Positions 16,136 through 25,338 of a stretch of DNA of 38,444 bases are shown here, piece by piece. Each line of letters starts with the position of its first letter. Within the stretch, counting starts at the first letter, position 1. The translations under genes and the position numbers were made by a program. The notes under the pieces are model-generated. The model saw nothing but the letters and a program-made list of their open reading frames with translations. It did not search any database and was not told where the DNA came from. The DNA comes from Microcoleus sp. FACHB-672 (GTDB taxonomy: Bacteria; Cyanobacteriota; Cyanobacteriia; Cyanobacteriales; Oscillatoriaceae): NCBI RefSeq assembly GCF_014695725.1, contig NZ_JACJOU010000011.1:1-38444 (forward strand), read 5' to 3'.

Positions 16136-16515
16136 AGAATATGAATGATTATGGCAGGATTGGGAGCCGGCAGTTGCTAGCTCTCCAGTAATACTTATTT
16201 TTAAGCTAATTTACCATCTAGGGCGGGAATTGGCATCTAGCTAGAGCCGGTGTTGTCAGAAAACTTTATCATGGCCGGCTCCAAGAAGGCCGATTTGGGA
16301 GCCAGGTAATGGGATTGCCTGTGATCGCGTGCCGGCAACCAAAAGCCTTTAAAAAATGGCATCTCCATTTTGCCTCACTATTTTTTAGAGGATAGGCAAC
16401 AAGAGCTGTCTAAACAAGCAAGCACTCAAAAAATATAAAAAGCTACACAAAAAAGTTTTTTAGCCGACCCAGACAAATTATGATTGTCTGGCTACAATTT
16501 CAACGGCCAAGTCAA
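16136..16515. other. Non-coding interval between cyclase and coiled-coil genes
   Basis: These 380 bases hold the cyclase terminator at the right end and the promoter side of the coiled-coil gene at the left. Several GCCGGC palindromes are present. I see no RNA gene. Confidence 0.5.
16456..16495 (-). terminator. Intrinsic terminator of the adenylate cyclase gene
   Basis: Read on the minus strand, CCAGACAA, a seven-base loop and TTGTCTGG are followed by GTCGGCTAAAAAACTTTTTT. It starts about 25 bases after the cyclase stop codon. The T-run is a little displaced from the stem. Confidence 0.55.
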
Positions 16516-18483
16516 CTATTTGCTTTTTTTCTTACCTAAAATCGAGTAAATCATCGTGGCTTTTTCTCTGCCCCTGAGTTGGGTTGCTCCAACCGATTGT
16601 GCCCGGTAATGCTTGCGGACATAGGCATAAGTTTTGCCACTAATTAACACACTATAAGGGTTTTCAGAGGTGACGGTTTTATTCATCGATTCCAGGCGCG
16701 ATGCCACATTCACCGTATCTCCTACCACAGAATAATTAAGACGCCGGCTGCCTCCCATACTGCCGGCCATCACAGGGCCAGTGTGAATACCGATACCAAT
16801 TTTAATCTGAGGTTTGCCTTCAAATCTTAAGCGCCGGTTGAGCTTTTTTAGCTTTTTGTGCATTGCCATACAAGCGTCAATTGCATTTAAGGCATCTTGG
16901 CGAATATCCTCTTCTTCTGTGTGGGCAAAAGGCACCCCAAATACTGCCATGATCGCATCCCCAATGTATTTATCAACGACGCCGCCGCGATCCATAATGC
17001 ACTCGGTCATTGCATTTAAATATTCATTAAGCCAGGTAAACAGCTCTCCTGGAGCCATTTTTTCCGAAATAGAAGTGAAACCACGAATATCCATAAACAA
17101 AACCGTTGCCACCTGTTCTTGCGCGAGCAGATGACCGTTGTGAAATATTTCTGTTTTGCGCTGCCAAATGAGGCTAGCCATTTCTGGAGCCACATATTGT
17201 TCAAACAGGCCCATTAATAATTGTTTTTCGCGTCGTTCTTGCAGTTTCTCCCAGTGATCGCGCAACTGAACCCCGAAGCCGGCTAGCAACATTGTCCCCA
17301 CTGGCGCAGCAGCCGGCATCCAAATTTGAAAGCAGCTTAAAGCACAACAAGCAATGAGCAACCAAGCGAGTGGCAACCCAACAATCAGCGTCAGCCGGCC
17401 TACCACCCCTCTGTGTTCCCAGACATAACAGGTTCCCAGCCCAACTGCCAGCAATAACAACAAAATCAGCGTTTCGTCCAGCGGTTTTAATAATTTTGAG
17501 TTGAGCAAATTGTCAATTAAAGCAGCGTGGAGATAAACCCCAGATGTCGGAGAATTTTGATTAAAAGGGGATCTGATCGAATCAATCGCTGTTGCGGTGA
17601 CACCTACTAATACCAGCTTGCCGGTAAAAGCACGAGAAGGCACTTTTCCTTCTGCTACATCGGCAAAAGAATAAGTGGTTAAAGATTGAGCTTTCCCCGG
17701 CCAATTTAACCAAACCGTTTGGCGCTTTTTACCGGCTATTGGCTGGGGTAGTTTAATTTTCGATAAGGAAGCTACTGTCTGCTGGTTGTACACCTCAAGC
17801 ATTTTCACAGCCAGCGCCGGCTTATTCTTTGCGTATACTGCCGCGCGCCGGCTGATGCCATCCGGATCAGGGTTGTGCCAAATTTGACCGATGCCGGCTG
17901 CGTCTTTTCTGAATTCTGGTAGAGGTTTAAGCGGTTGCCCTTGGTCATCCCAAGCCGTCGAGAGCACTACATTGCCGGTGCGCGAGATTGCACTGGCAAA
18001 TTCTTGATCTCCTTTACCTTTGTCAACAAATAAGAGGTCAAACCCGATCACCGCCGGCTTAGAGGGTTCCAGCGCTTGCAACAGTTGAGCGTAGCGATTG
18101 CGTGACAAGGGAAATCTTTCGTATTGGTTTAAAGTCGCATTATCAATCCCAATCACCACTATTTTGTCGTCCCAGCCGGCACTGGGCATCAATCCCAACT
18201 CTTGCATCTGAAACTTTGCGTTATAACCCAACTGTTCCAGTGGTTGCCACGCACCCATTTGCCACATTCCAATAGAAAGGCCGGCTGCCACCGCACCGGG
18301 AATAAACGTGTGAAGACTACCCACAGCCTGCCAGATTTTTTTGCCTTGAGACAGACCACTCCTCAGCCAACTTGAAGCGGATCGGCACGGGTTGCCTAGC
18401 CTCTTGACAGATATCTGTTTAGAGGCGAGATCGGAGCGATTGTTGGCTTTAGCAGAGTTTTGAGCTATCACACTTGTGCCCAT
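16516..18483 (-). CDS. CHASE2-domain adenylate cyclase
   Basis: The 655-residue membrane sensor should make cAMP. A membrane span at about residues 60-82 leads to an extracytoplasmic CHASE2 domain (about 85-345, including IVVIGIDNATL and AVIGFDLLFVD). A cluster of about three membrane spans follows at about 345-425, then a class III cyclase domain at about 455-645. Metal-binding Asp residues are in FMDIRGF (about 465) and KYIGDAIM (about 505). The Lys of VDKYIGD and the Asp of VVGDTVNVASRLE are the adenine-selecting pair, and the NxxxR of NVASR is intact, so adenylate rather than guanylate cyclase activity is expected. The same-strand gene upstream encodes a periplasmic FecR-domain protein, a pairing I recall as common for CHASE2 proteins. 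An intrinsic terminator follows the gene. Confidence 0.93.
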   Translation of the reverse strand: MGTSVIAQNSAKANNRSDLASKQISVKRLGNPCRSASSWLRSGLSQGKKIWQAVGSLHTFIPGAVAAGLSIGMWQMGAWQPLEQLGYNAKFQMQELGLMPSAGWDDKIVVIGIDNATLNQYERFPLSRNRYAQLLQALEPSKPAVIGFDLLFVDKGKGDQEFASAISRTGNVVLSTAWDDQGQPLKPLPEFRKDAAGIGQIWHNPDPDGISRRAAVYAKNKPALAVKMLEVYNQQTVASLSKIKLPQPIAGKKRQTVWLNWPGKAQSLTTYSFADVAEGKVPSRAFTGKLVLVGVTATAIDSIRSPFNQNSPTSGVYLHAALIDNLLNSKLLKPLDETLILLLLLAVGLGTCYVWEHRGVVGRLTLIVGLPLAWLLIACCALSCFQIWMPAAAPVGTMLLAGFGVQLRDHWEKLQERREKQLLMGLFEQYVAPEMASLIWQRKTEIFHNGHLLAQEQVATVLFMDIRGFTSISEKMAPGELFTWLNEYLNAMTECIMDRGGVVDKYIGDAIMAVFGVPFAHTEEEDIRQDALNAIDACMAMHKKLKKLNRRLRFEGKPQIKIGIGIHTGPVMAGSMGGSRRLNYSVVGDTVNVASRLESMNKTVTSENPYSVLISGKTYAYVRKHYRAQSVGATQLRGREKATMIYSILGKKKSK

Positions 18484-18956
18484 TGAAATTACACCATCAG
18501 TGCGTGAAGTCCTTGCCTAGCCCAGATGTCCGATGTTGCAACGGTAAAGGTTTTGGCAGTGCGAGGACTTGCGTGCTACTCGCCTAGATTCGAGGCTCCC
18601 GATCTTCTCAGTGCTGGAAAGTGGCAGTGCTTAAATACTTACTTTCAGCTGTCTTTGTGGATGGTAGTTGCCCCTGACGAATCTAAAACCCCAACATCCA
18701 CTTTTGTTGAATCAGTATTATGCACCCAGTGGCACCCTGAATTCAGTGGCGTGGCAATCTAGAGTAATCCCACCCTTATGTCTAGTTACGCATTCGATCA
18801 GGTTTTCTTACATCCCTCTAGTGGGTGAGCTTTCCTTTGCTTATATGCAGCGACTTACCGGCACAGCAAAACGCGCTCAGCCGGCAAAATATATCTTAAG
18901 AAAGACGACATAAATGAGTTTTATAACAAAGAAATTTTAAGTTTAGACGCTTCTGA
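18484..18956. other. Non-coding interval between FecR-domain and cyclase genes
   Basis: These 470 bases separate two genes of the same strand. Frames of up to 80 codons occur on the plus strand but have no family resemblance or ribosome site. I see no terminator after the FecR gene, so read-through to the cyclase is possible. A separate cyclase promoter is equally possible. Confidence 0.45.
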
Positions 18957-19826
18957 TCAGGGTTGTGAAGCAGCTTCTAATTCATAAACTTGCTCTTGCC
19001 CTAAAGGAGTGCGTACCACTAACCTCAGTGTCCGACTCGGTAATAGAGAAGTAAGCGTATCAAATTTACCGTCAACTCCAGTTTCGAGCGGCTGATCGTT
19101 AAGAAACACCAAGTTAAGCGGATCGACTTCACCACTGACTCGGACTTGTTTATTTAGGGTGGAAGGCAAAATTTTCACTTTGAGCTGTACATTCTCCCCT
19201 GTCCTTCTGGGGGGTGTTGGGGGTTTTCCTGGAACGACTAAAGAAGAAGTGCCGGCATTAAGGAGTACGCTTTGCTGTTGAGCGACGACTTCGACTGTAC
19301 CGCTACGGATAGAAATGCCGGTTTTACCAGTCGGGCCAACCGCAACGCCATATTCTGTGCCGCGAGCACCGGCAACCCCGCCTTCCTCATCTTCATCGTC
19401 CCCTCTAAAAGCAATGTCAAAGCGGGAGTCGGGGTTAACAAAAGGTCGAAGTCGCGCTACTGACTGCCCTCGATTTGTGAACAGCCTGGTTATTTTCGCG
19501 CCATTGGGAAGAATATCTAAATTTTGGATTTGCAGATTTGTGAGTTCTGAAACACTCACTGTACCAATGCCATCATCCACAACCAAAGTAGCGCTAGAAT
19601 TGCTGCCGGTGCTGAGGTTCTCGCCTTCTGCCAGCATATCCCCGACTCTAGCCGGTTGTCCTTGGTAAGTCACTTCGCCTTCAACTTGGCGAATTTGCAC
19701 CCAACGTTCACCTTCTTTATTCGCCATTGGGGGGCGTTGTGCGACGCTAGAAGAGAAACTGACAAACCAACCACAGAGCACTAGCGAAAGTCCTGTGATC
19801 TGCGTGGGAGTGAGAAGTCGCTTCAT
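18957..19826 (-). CDS. Periplasmic FecR-domain protein
   Basis: The 289-residue product has a signal peptide (MKRLLTPTQ, hydrophobic stretch, likely cleavage near SSSVAQ). A FecR domain follows at about residues 40-190: a VEGEVTYQGQPARVGDML start, SSATLVVDDGIGTVSVSE in the middle and an ARGTEYGVAVGP block near residue 155. The C-terminal part (about 205-285) looks like a beta-sandwich (VRVSGEVDPLN and onward). Unlike true FecR, it has no anti-sigma helix at the N-terminus, and no sigma or TonB gene is nearby. Free-standing exported FecR proteins often neighbour CHASE2 cyclases, and the cyclase is the next gene on this strand. It may be a ligand-binding partner of the CHASE2 sensor (inference). 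Only 77 bases separate it from the divergent thioredoxin-fold gene. Confidence 0.88.
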   Translation of the reverse strand: MKRLLTPTQITGLSLVLCGWFVSFSSSVAQRPPMANKEGERWVQIRQVEGEVTYQGQPARVGDMLAEGENLSTGSNSSATLVVDDGIGTVSVSELTNLQIQNLDILPNGAKITRLFTNRGQSVARLRPFVNPDSRFDIAFRGDDEDEEGGVAGARGTEYGVAVGPTGKTGISIRSGTVEVVAQQQSVLLNAGTSSLVVPGKPPTPPRRTGENVQLKVKILPSTLNKQVRVSGEVDPLNLVFLNDQPLETGVDGKFDTLTSLLPSRTLRLVVRTPLGQEQVYELEAASQP

Positions 19827-19903
19827 AACACGCCAAAATGAGAGAAGGCAAAGCCCATGTATAGCCTACTCGGAGACAATAGAAGTTCCACTACTGCTTT
19901 GGT

Positions 19904-20518
19904 ATGATTTTTCATTTGTTACACATTGACTTTTGCAAAACTGTTGCAGCTTGCCGGTCATGGCTACGTCCTTTCGCCGGCTGCTTGCTAGCTTTACTGA
20001 TTATTCTCGGCAGCGGCTTGTGGGTGGGAACACCGGCAGCTCAGGCTGGGATTAATGATGACCGATTTGATGGCAATATCTACGCCCTGTATGGCGGTAA
20101 TGGCTCTTTAGTGCCCCCGAAGGTTAAGCTGGCAGATTCCCTGAAGCAAGGCAAGCCGGCACTGCTGGTATTTTTTGTCGATGACAGCAGCGATTGCAAA
20201 CAATTTGCGCCGGTCGTATCGGGACTTCAATCTTTCTACGGGCGAAGTACAGATTTTCTCCCCTTGAATGTGGATGCGTTGCCGGTGAAATCTACCTATG
20301 ACAAGACAGAACCGGGTTATTACTACCACGGGGTCGTTCCAGAAACGGTTTTAATTGACCAGTCTGGCAAAGTCGTTTTAGATGCCAAAGGACAAGTGGC
20401 ATTTGAGAAAGTAGACGATGCTTTCCGGGAGGTGTTTGATTTGGTGCCGCGTGAAAAATCTGTTGAGCTGATGAAGCGCCGCTCGTTTAACGAGTATAGC
20501 TCTGAGGTGAGTAAGTAA
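19904..20518 (+). CDS. Thioredoxin-fold membrane protein, photosystem I accumulation factor type
   Basis: The 204-residue product has a hydrophobic N-terminal anchor or signal segment (about residues 22-46, ending PAAQAG). A thioredoxin-like domain follows, with KPALLVFFVDDSSDCKQF, YHGVVPETVLID (the cis-Pro loop GVVPE) and VVLDAKGQVAFE. The usual CxxC is reduced to SSDC, so only one active-site Cys remains and ordinary dithiol exchange is not expected. I associate this architecture with the cyanobacterial family annotated as thylakoid membrane photosystem I accumulation factor (Slr1796-like), but that match is from memory. It probably sits on the lumenal or periplasmic face. An 11-pair terminator hairpin follows the gene. 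No good ribosome site is visible before the ATG. Confidence 0.8.
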   Translation: MIFHLLHIDFCKTVAACRSWLRPFAGCLLALLIILGSGLWVGTPAAQAGINDDRFDGNIYALYGGNGSLVPPKVKLADSLKQGKPALLVFFVDDSSDCKQFAPVVSGLQSFYGRSTDFLPLNVDALPVKSTYDKTEPGYYYHGVVPETVLIDQSGKVVLDAKGQVAFEKVDDAFREVFDLVPREKSVELMKRRSFNEYSSEVSK

Positions 20519-20538
20519 GCGCGAAAACTGATTAATTA

Positions 20539-20586
20539 GAGAGAATTGAGAACTGTGAAAATTTTCAACACTCAATTCTCTCCCCC
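20539..20586 (+). terminator. Intrinsic terminator after the thioredoxin-fold gene
   Basis: AGAGAATTGAG pairs perfectly with CTCAATTCTCT over 11 bases. The 20-base loop contains a further palindrome, TGAAAATTTTCA. It begins about 20 bases after the stop codon and runs into a C/T-rich tract, not a pure T-run. Confidence 0.6.
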
Positions 20587-20638
20587 TCTTCTGTTGTAGA
20601 GGTTAAACTATGGGAAACTGCGACCTAATAGGGTTCAG

Positions 20639-21250
20639 ATGAGCAAGGTTTACAGCACACAAGAGCTAATCAACATCTTGGCTGATGAGCGCCGCGCCTG
20701 TCTCAATGGCCAGCGTTTAAACCTGGCTGCGAAAACTTCTGGGGTTAATCCGTTAATCGATAAGTTTCTGAAACCGGATGGGGTGCAAAAGTTCACCGCC
20801 TATCAAGACTTTAAAGCCACTGTCCACCGCTACCAGAGGGAACACCGCATCTCAGGCATTGTCTGGCGCTATCTCACGGTTAAGGGCAAGACTTTATCTT
20901 ATCCGGAAGTAGACGACCAATTGATTGCGCTGGCAAGCGATGTGGAAGTGCTGAAGGCGGCGAAGCATTCAATTTTAACCTTCTGGCGGGAAGTGACAGA
21001 TGGGATGGATTTATATCTAAGTGTGAACGCCGGCAAAGATCACGGGCAGATTCAGTCGGCTGATGTGGAAACGCTGGCGCAGCGGACAGAATGGGCCGGT
21101 CTGTGTAAGTGGGAAAACAGTAACTTTTTAGAAATTATCTTGCAGCTAGGGTGGGGACAGCCAGAGGAAGCTTCTTACCGGCGGGGATGGCCGGTTTCTG
21201 GCAGTGAGTGTATCCATGCCGTGAATCCCGGTAGCCGGCCTATTTGCTAA
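20639..21250 (+). CDS. Conserved hypothetical protein
   Basis: This is a 203-residue soluble protein with no signal peptide, membrane span or motif I can name. It has a charged N-terminal helical region (STQELINILADERRAC), a KFTAYQDFKATVHRYQREHR helix, and a Trp-rich C-terminal half with WAGLCKWENSN and LGWGQPEEASYRRGW. The final Cys-Ile-His and SRPIC segment might bind metal, but this is speculation. An AGGG lies about eight bases before the ATG. The upstream hairpin suggests that it has its own promoter. It ends only 22 bases from the convergent response-regulator gene. Function unknown. Confidence 0.75.
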   Translation: MSKVYSTQELINILADERRACLNGQRLNLAAKTSGVNPLIDKFLKPDGVQKFTAYQDFKATVHRYQREHRISGIVWRYLTVKGKTLSYPEVDDQLIALASDVEVLKAAKHSILTFWREVTDGMDLYLSVNAGKDHGQIQSADVETLAQRTEWAGLCKWENSNFLEIILQLGWGQPEEASYRRGWPVSGSECIHAVNPGSRPIC

Positions 21251-21272
21251 ACGAGTCAGTTGCTTTTCCCAA

Positions 21273-21941
21273 TTAAGGCTGCAATAGCGGCAAGAAAGCA
21301 CTGGCAAAGATCGCAGCCTGTGTGCGATCTCGCAAACTCAACTGACTCAAAATACTGGTGATATGATTTTTGACGGTTCGCTCTGCAATATAAAGCGTTT
21401 CCGCAATTTCGCGATTACTCGCTCCTGCAACAATTAAACAGATTACTTCACGCTCTCGCACCGTCAACCCCGCTAATGCCGGTGGCAGACAGGTTGGTTG
21501 TAGTGGAATTGACGGTGGTGGAGGGGAGATTGCTTTTTCTAACAATCCGGGGCCCATTTGGGTATAGCCTTTATGAACGGCTCGAATTGCCTCTGCCAAG
21601 TCGTCGGAATCAGTGTCTTTGAGCAGATAGCCTCTAGCACCTAATCGCATTGCCTGCGAGACATAATCATCATTATCAAACGTCGTGAGAACCAACACTT
21701 TTGTTTTGCTAAATTGCCGGCAAATCAACTGTGTCGCGGCAACACCATCCATCACCGGCATCCGGACATCCATTAAAACCACATCAGGTTGTAGCGTTTC
21801 AACTTGTGCAATCGCCTGTTCTCCGTTTTCCGCTTCGCCGGCAACTTCTAAATCGGGTTTGGCTTCTAATAAACTCTTCAAACCTTGACGAATAATCATC
21901 TGATCGTCAACTAACAATAGGCGTATTTTGGCATCTGTCAT
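21273..21941 (-). CDS. NarL/FixJ-type response regulator
   Basis: The 222-residue regulator has an N-terminal receiver domain (residues 1-120). The acidic pocket DD is near residue 12, the phospho-acceptor Asp is in [13 protein letters not shown] near residue 57, and the Lys is in YLLKDT near residue 108. A C-terminal LuxR-type helix-turn-helix follows at about 155-215, with [21 protein letters not shown] and the recognition helix in [12 protein letters not shown]. It should bind DNA as a dimer when phosphorylated. Its ATG overlaps the stop of the upstream kinase gene by four bases (ATGA), so the two are translationally coupled cognate partners. The Spy-like gene on the other side of the kinase is a natural candidate target. 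Confidence 0.95.
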   Translation of the reverse strand: MTDAKIRLLLVDDQMIIRQGLKSLLEAKPDLEVAGEAENGEQAIAQVETLQPDVVLMDVRMPVMDGVAATQLICRQFSKTKVLVLTTFDNDDYVSQAMRLGARGYLLKDTDSDDLAEAIRAVHKGYTQMGPGLLEKAISPPPPSIPLQPTCLPPALAGLTVREREVICLIVAGASNREIAETLYIAERTVKNHITSILSQLSLRDRTQAAIFASAFLPLLQP

Positions 21942-23158
21942 AGGGCTAATTTAGGTAATGGAATCGATACAGTAATTCGGCAGCCTTTTTTCGGTTGGCT
22001 TGCTAAGAAAAACTGTCCGCCTAAAGCCGCCGTTCGTTCCCGCATTCCCTGAAGTCCAAAGCCGGTTGTATTTTGTTCGGGTTTGAAACCTCGTCCATTA
22101 TCGTCAATCTGGAGATGAATCACCCCAGCGATCTCCTGAATGTGAATTGTGATAGCTGTGGAATTGCTATGCTTACAAATGTTGGTGAGCGACTCCTGAA
22201 CAATACGGTAAAGTGTTGTGCTGATTTCGTTAGGAATTGCTTGAGGTAAGTAAATTTGACTCTGAGGAACAATGCCGGTTGTCTTTTGAAACTCGCTGAC
22301 TGCTTTGAGAAGTGCCGCTTCTAGGGATTGCCCCTGCAAGACATCAGTGCGAAGTGTAGAAACTGACCGTCGCACCTCTTGCAATGCCGTCGAACCTAAC
22401 TGTTTGGCTTCCCGCAAAAATGAAGCTGTCTTCTCAGCGCCTGCCGGCAAAAATACTAAGGCATTTTCTAACTGAATACTTTGGGCAATTAAGGCGTGTC
22501 CTAAAGCATCATGAATTTCCCGAGCAATGCGATTGCGCTCTTGCAGCGTTGCCTGATCTTCTATTCGTAAAGCATACTGACGTAATTGGGCATTTGCCAG
22601 CAGTATTTTCTCACGGCTTTGACGTTCGGCAAGCAAAGCATTTACTAATAGCAAGATAAATAAAAGCGTCAGACCAAAAGAGACTGCGGTATTGAGCTTG
22701 AGGGTAAGAATCGTATTAGCAATGTAGTCTGGCATCGGGCCGTGTTTCATCGAACGCACTGCCGGCACTCGTAGAAACAACGTTAGGAGGAAGGCGGTAA
22801 ACACCAGTCCTGCGACAATTAAACGCCCAACTTGCTGAAAAATCAAACAACTGCGAATCGCAATAATTAAGCCCAGCAGCGGGAAAAAGCCGGTTCGGCT
22901 ATCTAGCAGGAAAGTTAAAAACAGTAGTCCAAATTCCAAGCCTGTATAAAGCACTTTGTCACGGGTTTTCTCTGTTGGCAGCTTTAAACCCATTAAACCA
23001 AAGCAAATTAAAGTGAGAATTGATAACGATAGAGTCGTCTCATTTATTCCAAACCGGCTTGGTCGAATCTGTCCTAGCAGTGTAATGCCCAGCAGAATCC
23101 ATTCCAGATAAAGCATGAGGCGAAACGAATGTTTGAAAAAGGGTGATTGACGGTGCAT
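21938..23158 (-). CDS. Membrane sensor histidine kinase (HisKA_3 type)
   Basis: The 406-residue kinase has about six membrane spans in the first 175 residues. A short coiled coil follows, then a HisKA_3 dimerisation domain with the phospho-acceptor His in [13 protein letters not shown]-like sequence (here [12 protein letters not shown], near residue 215). A HATPase_c domain has an N box in [14 protein letters not shown] and G boxes in DDNGRGF and [10 protein letters not shown]. This is the NarX/DesK class, which pairs with LuxR-type regulators, as the coupled downstream gene shows. There is almost no extracytoplasmic loop, so it probably senses a signal within or at the membrane. I chose the ATG at 23158; a TTG three codons earlier is the alternative. 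No strong ribosome site is visible. Confidence 0.93.
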   Translation of the reverse strand: MHRQSPFFKHSFRLMLYLEWILLGITLLGQIRPSRFGINETTLSLSILTLICFGLMGLKLPTEKTRDKVLYTGLEFGLLFLTFLLDSRTGFFPLLGLIIAIRSCLIFQQVGRLIVAGLVFTAFLLTLFLRVPAVRSMKHGPMPDYIANTILTLKLNTAVSFGLTLLFILLLVNALLAERQSREKILLANAQLRQYALRIEDQATLQERNRIAREIHDALGHALIAQSIQLENALVFLPAGAEKTASFLREAKQLGSTALQEVRRSVSTLRTDVLQGQSLEAALLKAVSEFQKTTGIVPQSQIYLPQAIPNEISTTLYRIVQESLTNICKHSNSTAITIHIQEIAGVIHLQIDDNGRGFKPEQNTTGFGLQGMRERTAALGGQFFLASQPKKGCRITVSIPLPKLAL

Positions 23159-23442
23159 GGTAGGCAAGGAAAGATAATTTTAGCTCTCCGCGACGAAAGA
23201 GAGCAGGAATGAGCTTTGCAATAATTATTCAGTTTAAATGTATTTCATACAGAACAGAATTTGTCAAAATTTTACTTTTCTGCTTGAAAAAAGGCACCTA
23301 GTAACCAAAATCCAAAAGCAATTAGGACTTTGGTACTACATCAAATTAGGAAATTTGACCCATGCAGAAGAGAGCCGGTGATGACTAAGATGTGAATAAC
23401 AAACACGCGAATCGTTTGTTCGTTCAATCTCTGAGGACTTCT

Positions 23443-23916
23443 ATGAAATCTAATTTCACTCTGACCTTAAAAAACCGGCTTTCCCCAGTTAAACTCTTGC
23501 CTCTATTGATGGCTACGGCTTCTCTGACGCTATCTGCTAGTGTGATTCCGGCAGCCTTTGCTCAATCGACTACACCGGATGCGCCGGCACAACAGCAGCG
23601 GCGGGAAGGCAAGAACAGGCTGAACTTGACGGAAGAACAAAAGGAACAGATGAAGCTCATCAAGCAAGCTGAGCGGGAGCAGATGAACAACATCCTGACA
23701 GATGAACAAAAAGCTCGTCTAGAAGCAGCTAAAGGCAATCGGGAAAATATGCGTCAGGTTTTTGAGTCGCTGAATCTCACCTCAGAACAACAAGCGCAAA
23801 TTCAGGAACTGCGTCGCGAATCAATAGAGAAGATGAAATCAATTCTGACTGCTGAACAGCTTCAGCAAATGGAGCAATATCGTCAATCCCGCCCAGAAGG
23901 AAATCAACAGCGGTAG
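23443..23916 (+). CDS. Spy/CpxP-like periplasmic protein with LTxxQ repeats
   Basis: The 157-residue exported protein has a signal peptide (KNRLSPVKLLPLLMATASL, likely cleaved after AAFAQ). The mature helical domain is rich in Gln, Glu and Arg and carries four LTxxQ motifs: LNLTEEQKEQM, ILTDEQKARL, LNLTSEQQAQI and ILTAEQLQQM. LTxxQ helices define the Spy/CpxP family of periplasmic chaperones and stress sensors. The start is set by an excellent GAGGA seven bases before the ATG at 23443; a GTG 17 codons upstream lacks such a site. The gene is divergent from the two-component pair, separated by 284 bases, which recalls CpxP next to CpxAR and suggests envelope-stress control (inference). Confidence 0.88.
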   Translation: MKSNFTLTLKNRLSPVKLLPLLMATASLTLSASVIPAAFAQSTTPDAPAQQQRREGKNRLNLTEEQKEQMKLIKQAEREQMNNILTDEQKARLEAAKGNRENMRQVFESLNLTSEQQAQIQELRRESIEKMKSILTAEQLQQMEQYRQSRPEGNQQR

Positions 23917-23929
23917 TTAAGGGATTGCA

Positions 23930-23967
23930 GGGGGCGTGAGTCACGCCCCTGACGATTTGCAAATCGT
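23930..23967 (+). terminator. Double hairpin after the Spy-like gene
   Basis: GGGGCGTGA and TCACGCCCC form a nine-pair GC-rich stem with a very tight centre. It is followed at 23952 by the perfect palindrome ACGATTTGCAAATCGT. The position just past the stop codon suggests a terminator, but there is no T-run. Confidence 0.45.
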
Positions 23968-24117
23968 GAGATGCCCCTAGTAAAAGATGTCTGGAGTTTA
24001 GAGCGGGTGCATCTCAGATTTGCCAAAATATTTAGAGTCGCAGCATCTTGCTTCCTAAGATTAAGACAAGCGGGCAAGGTGCCGGCATGACAAGTTTACA
24101 AAAATGGGATGTTCCCT

Positions 24118-25182
24118 TTAAAGTGCCGGGTGTAATTGACACAGTAATAAACCAAACCATTGATTCGAGTCAGTCCAAATTTGCACCGGCTCTAATCCTC
24201 TGGCTTTGAGATACTGTTGCATGACATCTAAATCAAACTTCCGAGAAATTTCTGTCATAATTGTCTCGCCGGCTTCAAATTCGACGGTTAAATCAAGGGC
24301 GCGTAAGTAAACACGTTGCTCGCTTAAACTTCGCAAGTGCATCTCTATTTGATGTTGGTCTTCATTATAAAAAGCCCAGTGTTCAAATTGTGCGAGATCG
24401 AAATTTCCCTTAAACCGCCGGTTTAAATGGCGCAGCATATTCAAATTAAACTCAGCCGTGACTCCTTGAGAATCGCTATAAGCCGGCTCCAAAACTTCTT
24501 TAGATTTGTGTAAATCAATCCCTAAAAGAAAATATTCTCCCGCTTGCAATGCGCCAGTAATTTGAGAGAAAAAGATATCACATTCACCAGAGTTCAAATT
24601 ACCGAGTGAGCTGCCAAGGAAAGAAATCATCCGGTTTGGCAAACGTGCCGGGGTCAGCTTTTGCAATGCCTGCTCATAAGTCGCAACTAATCCGTGAACT
24701 TGCAATGAAGGATAATCTTTCAGCAAATCACGGGCGCTGCTTTCCAAGATACCCCCACTCACGTCAATCGGTAAATAGCGCAGCGGATAACCCTGCTGGT
24801 TGTAGGCATCTAACAAAATACGGGTTTTTGTGGAACTGCCGCTGCCGAGTTCCACAATTTCGCATGCGTCTGTTAATTGAGCAATAGAGCCGGCACACCG
24901 ACGCAGAATCGCCGCCTCAGTTCGGGTTAAATAATAATCTGGCAGATCGCAAATTTGCTCAAATAACTCAGATCCCCGGTCATCATAAAAATAGCGTGGC
25001 GGCAGAGATTTGGGAATCTGCGTTAAACCGCTGATCACATCACTGCCGCCTGCTTGTTCTTCTGCTGAAGCTTGGATCGGGCTAATTAATCGCTCTAGAT
25101 GCAATCGCTCTTCCAGGGTAAATGGTTGGCTAGTCGCACTGGAGAAGGCATCCGCCATGTCTGACTGTCTTGAAAATTTCAT
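24118..25182 (-). CDS. egtD: L-histidine N(alpha)-methyltransferase EgtD
   Basis: EgtD transfers three methyl groups from S-adenosylmethionine to histidine to make hercynine, the first dedicated step of ergothioneine synthesis. The 354-residue length is typical. Hallmarks are LPPRYFYDDRGSELFEQIC with DYYLTRTE near residues 60-90, the SAM-binding IVELGSGSSTKT near 112, PIDVSGGIL near 140 and FLGSSLGNL near 190. The C-terminal half carries the histidine-binding beta-rich region up to a WFGLLLC end. The ATG at 25182 is preceded by an in-frame GTG, which could also be used. It is the last gene of the egtC-egtB-egtD operon, with a 156-base gap after egtB. Confidence 0.96.
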   Translation of the reverse strand: MKFSRQSDMADAFSSATSQPFTLEERLHLERLISPIQASAEEQAGGSDVISGLTQIPKSLPPRYFYDDRGSELFEQICDLPDYYLTRTEAAILRRCAGSIAQLTDACEIVELGSGSSTKTRILLDAYNQQGYPLRYLPIDVSGGILESSARDLLKDYPSLQVHGLVATYEQALQKLTPARLPNRMISFLGSSLGNLNSGECDIFFSQITGALQAGEYFLLGIDLHKSKEVLEPAYSDSQGVTAEFNLNMLRHLNRRFKGNFDLAQFEHWAFYNEDQHQIEMHLRSLSEQRVYLRALDLTVEFEAGETIMTEISRKFDLDVMQQYLKARGLEPVQIWTDSNQWFGLLLCQLHPAL

Positions 25183-25338
25183 CACACTTTATATCTCAGA
25201 AGCACCAACGGGTGACATATCCAGCCTTTCCGCTCACCCTCATTCCAGGGAGCCACCCGTAAGCTATTGTCGCACGCACCTGACTCTGGCTAAATCTGCC
25301 TGAAGTTAAGGGGTTGATGTTGTACCGGCATAACTGCT

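Noticed and set aside
18526-18913. Two overlapping plus-strand frames (78 and 81 codons) between FecR and cyclase genes
   Set aside because: No hydrophobic or domain pattern and no ribosome site; treated as non-coding.
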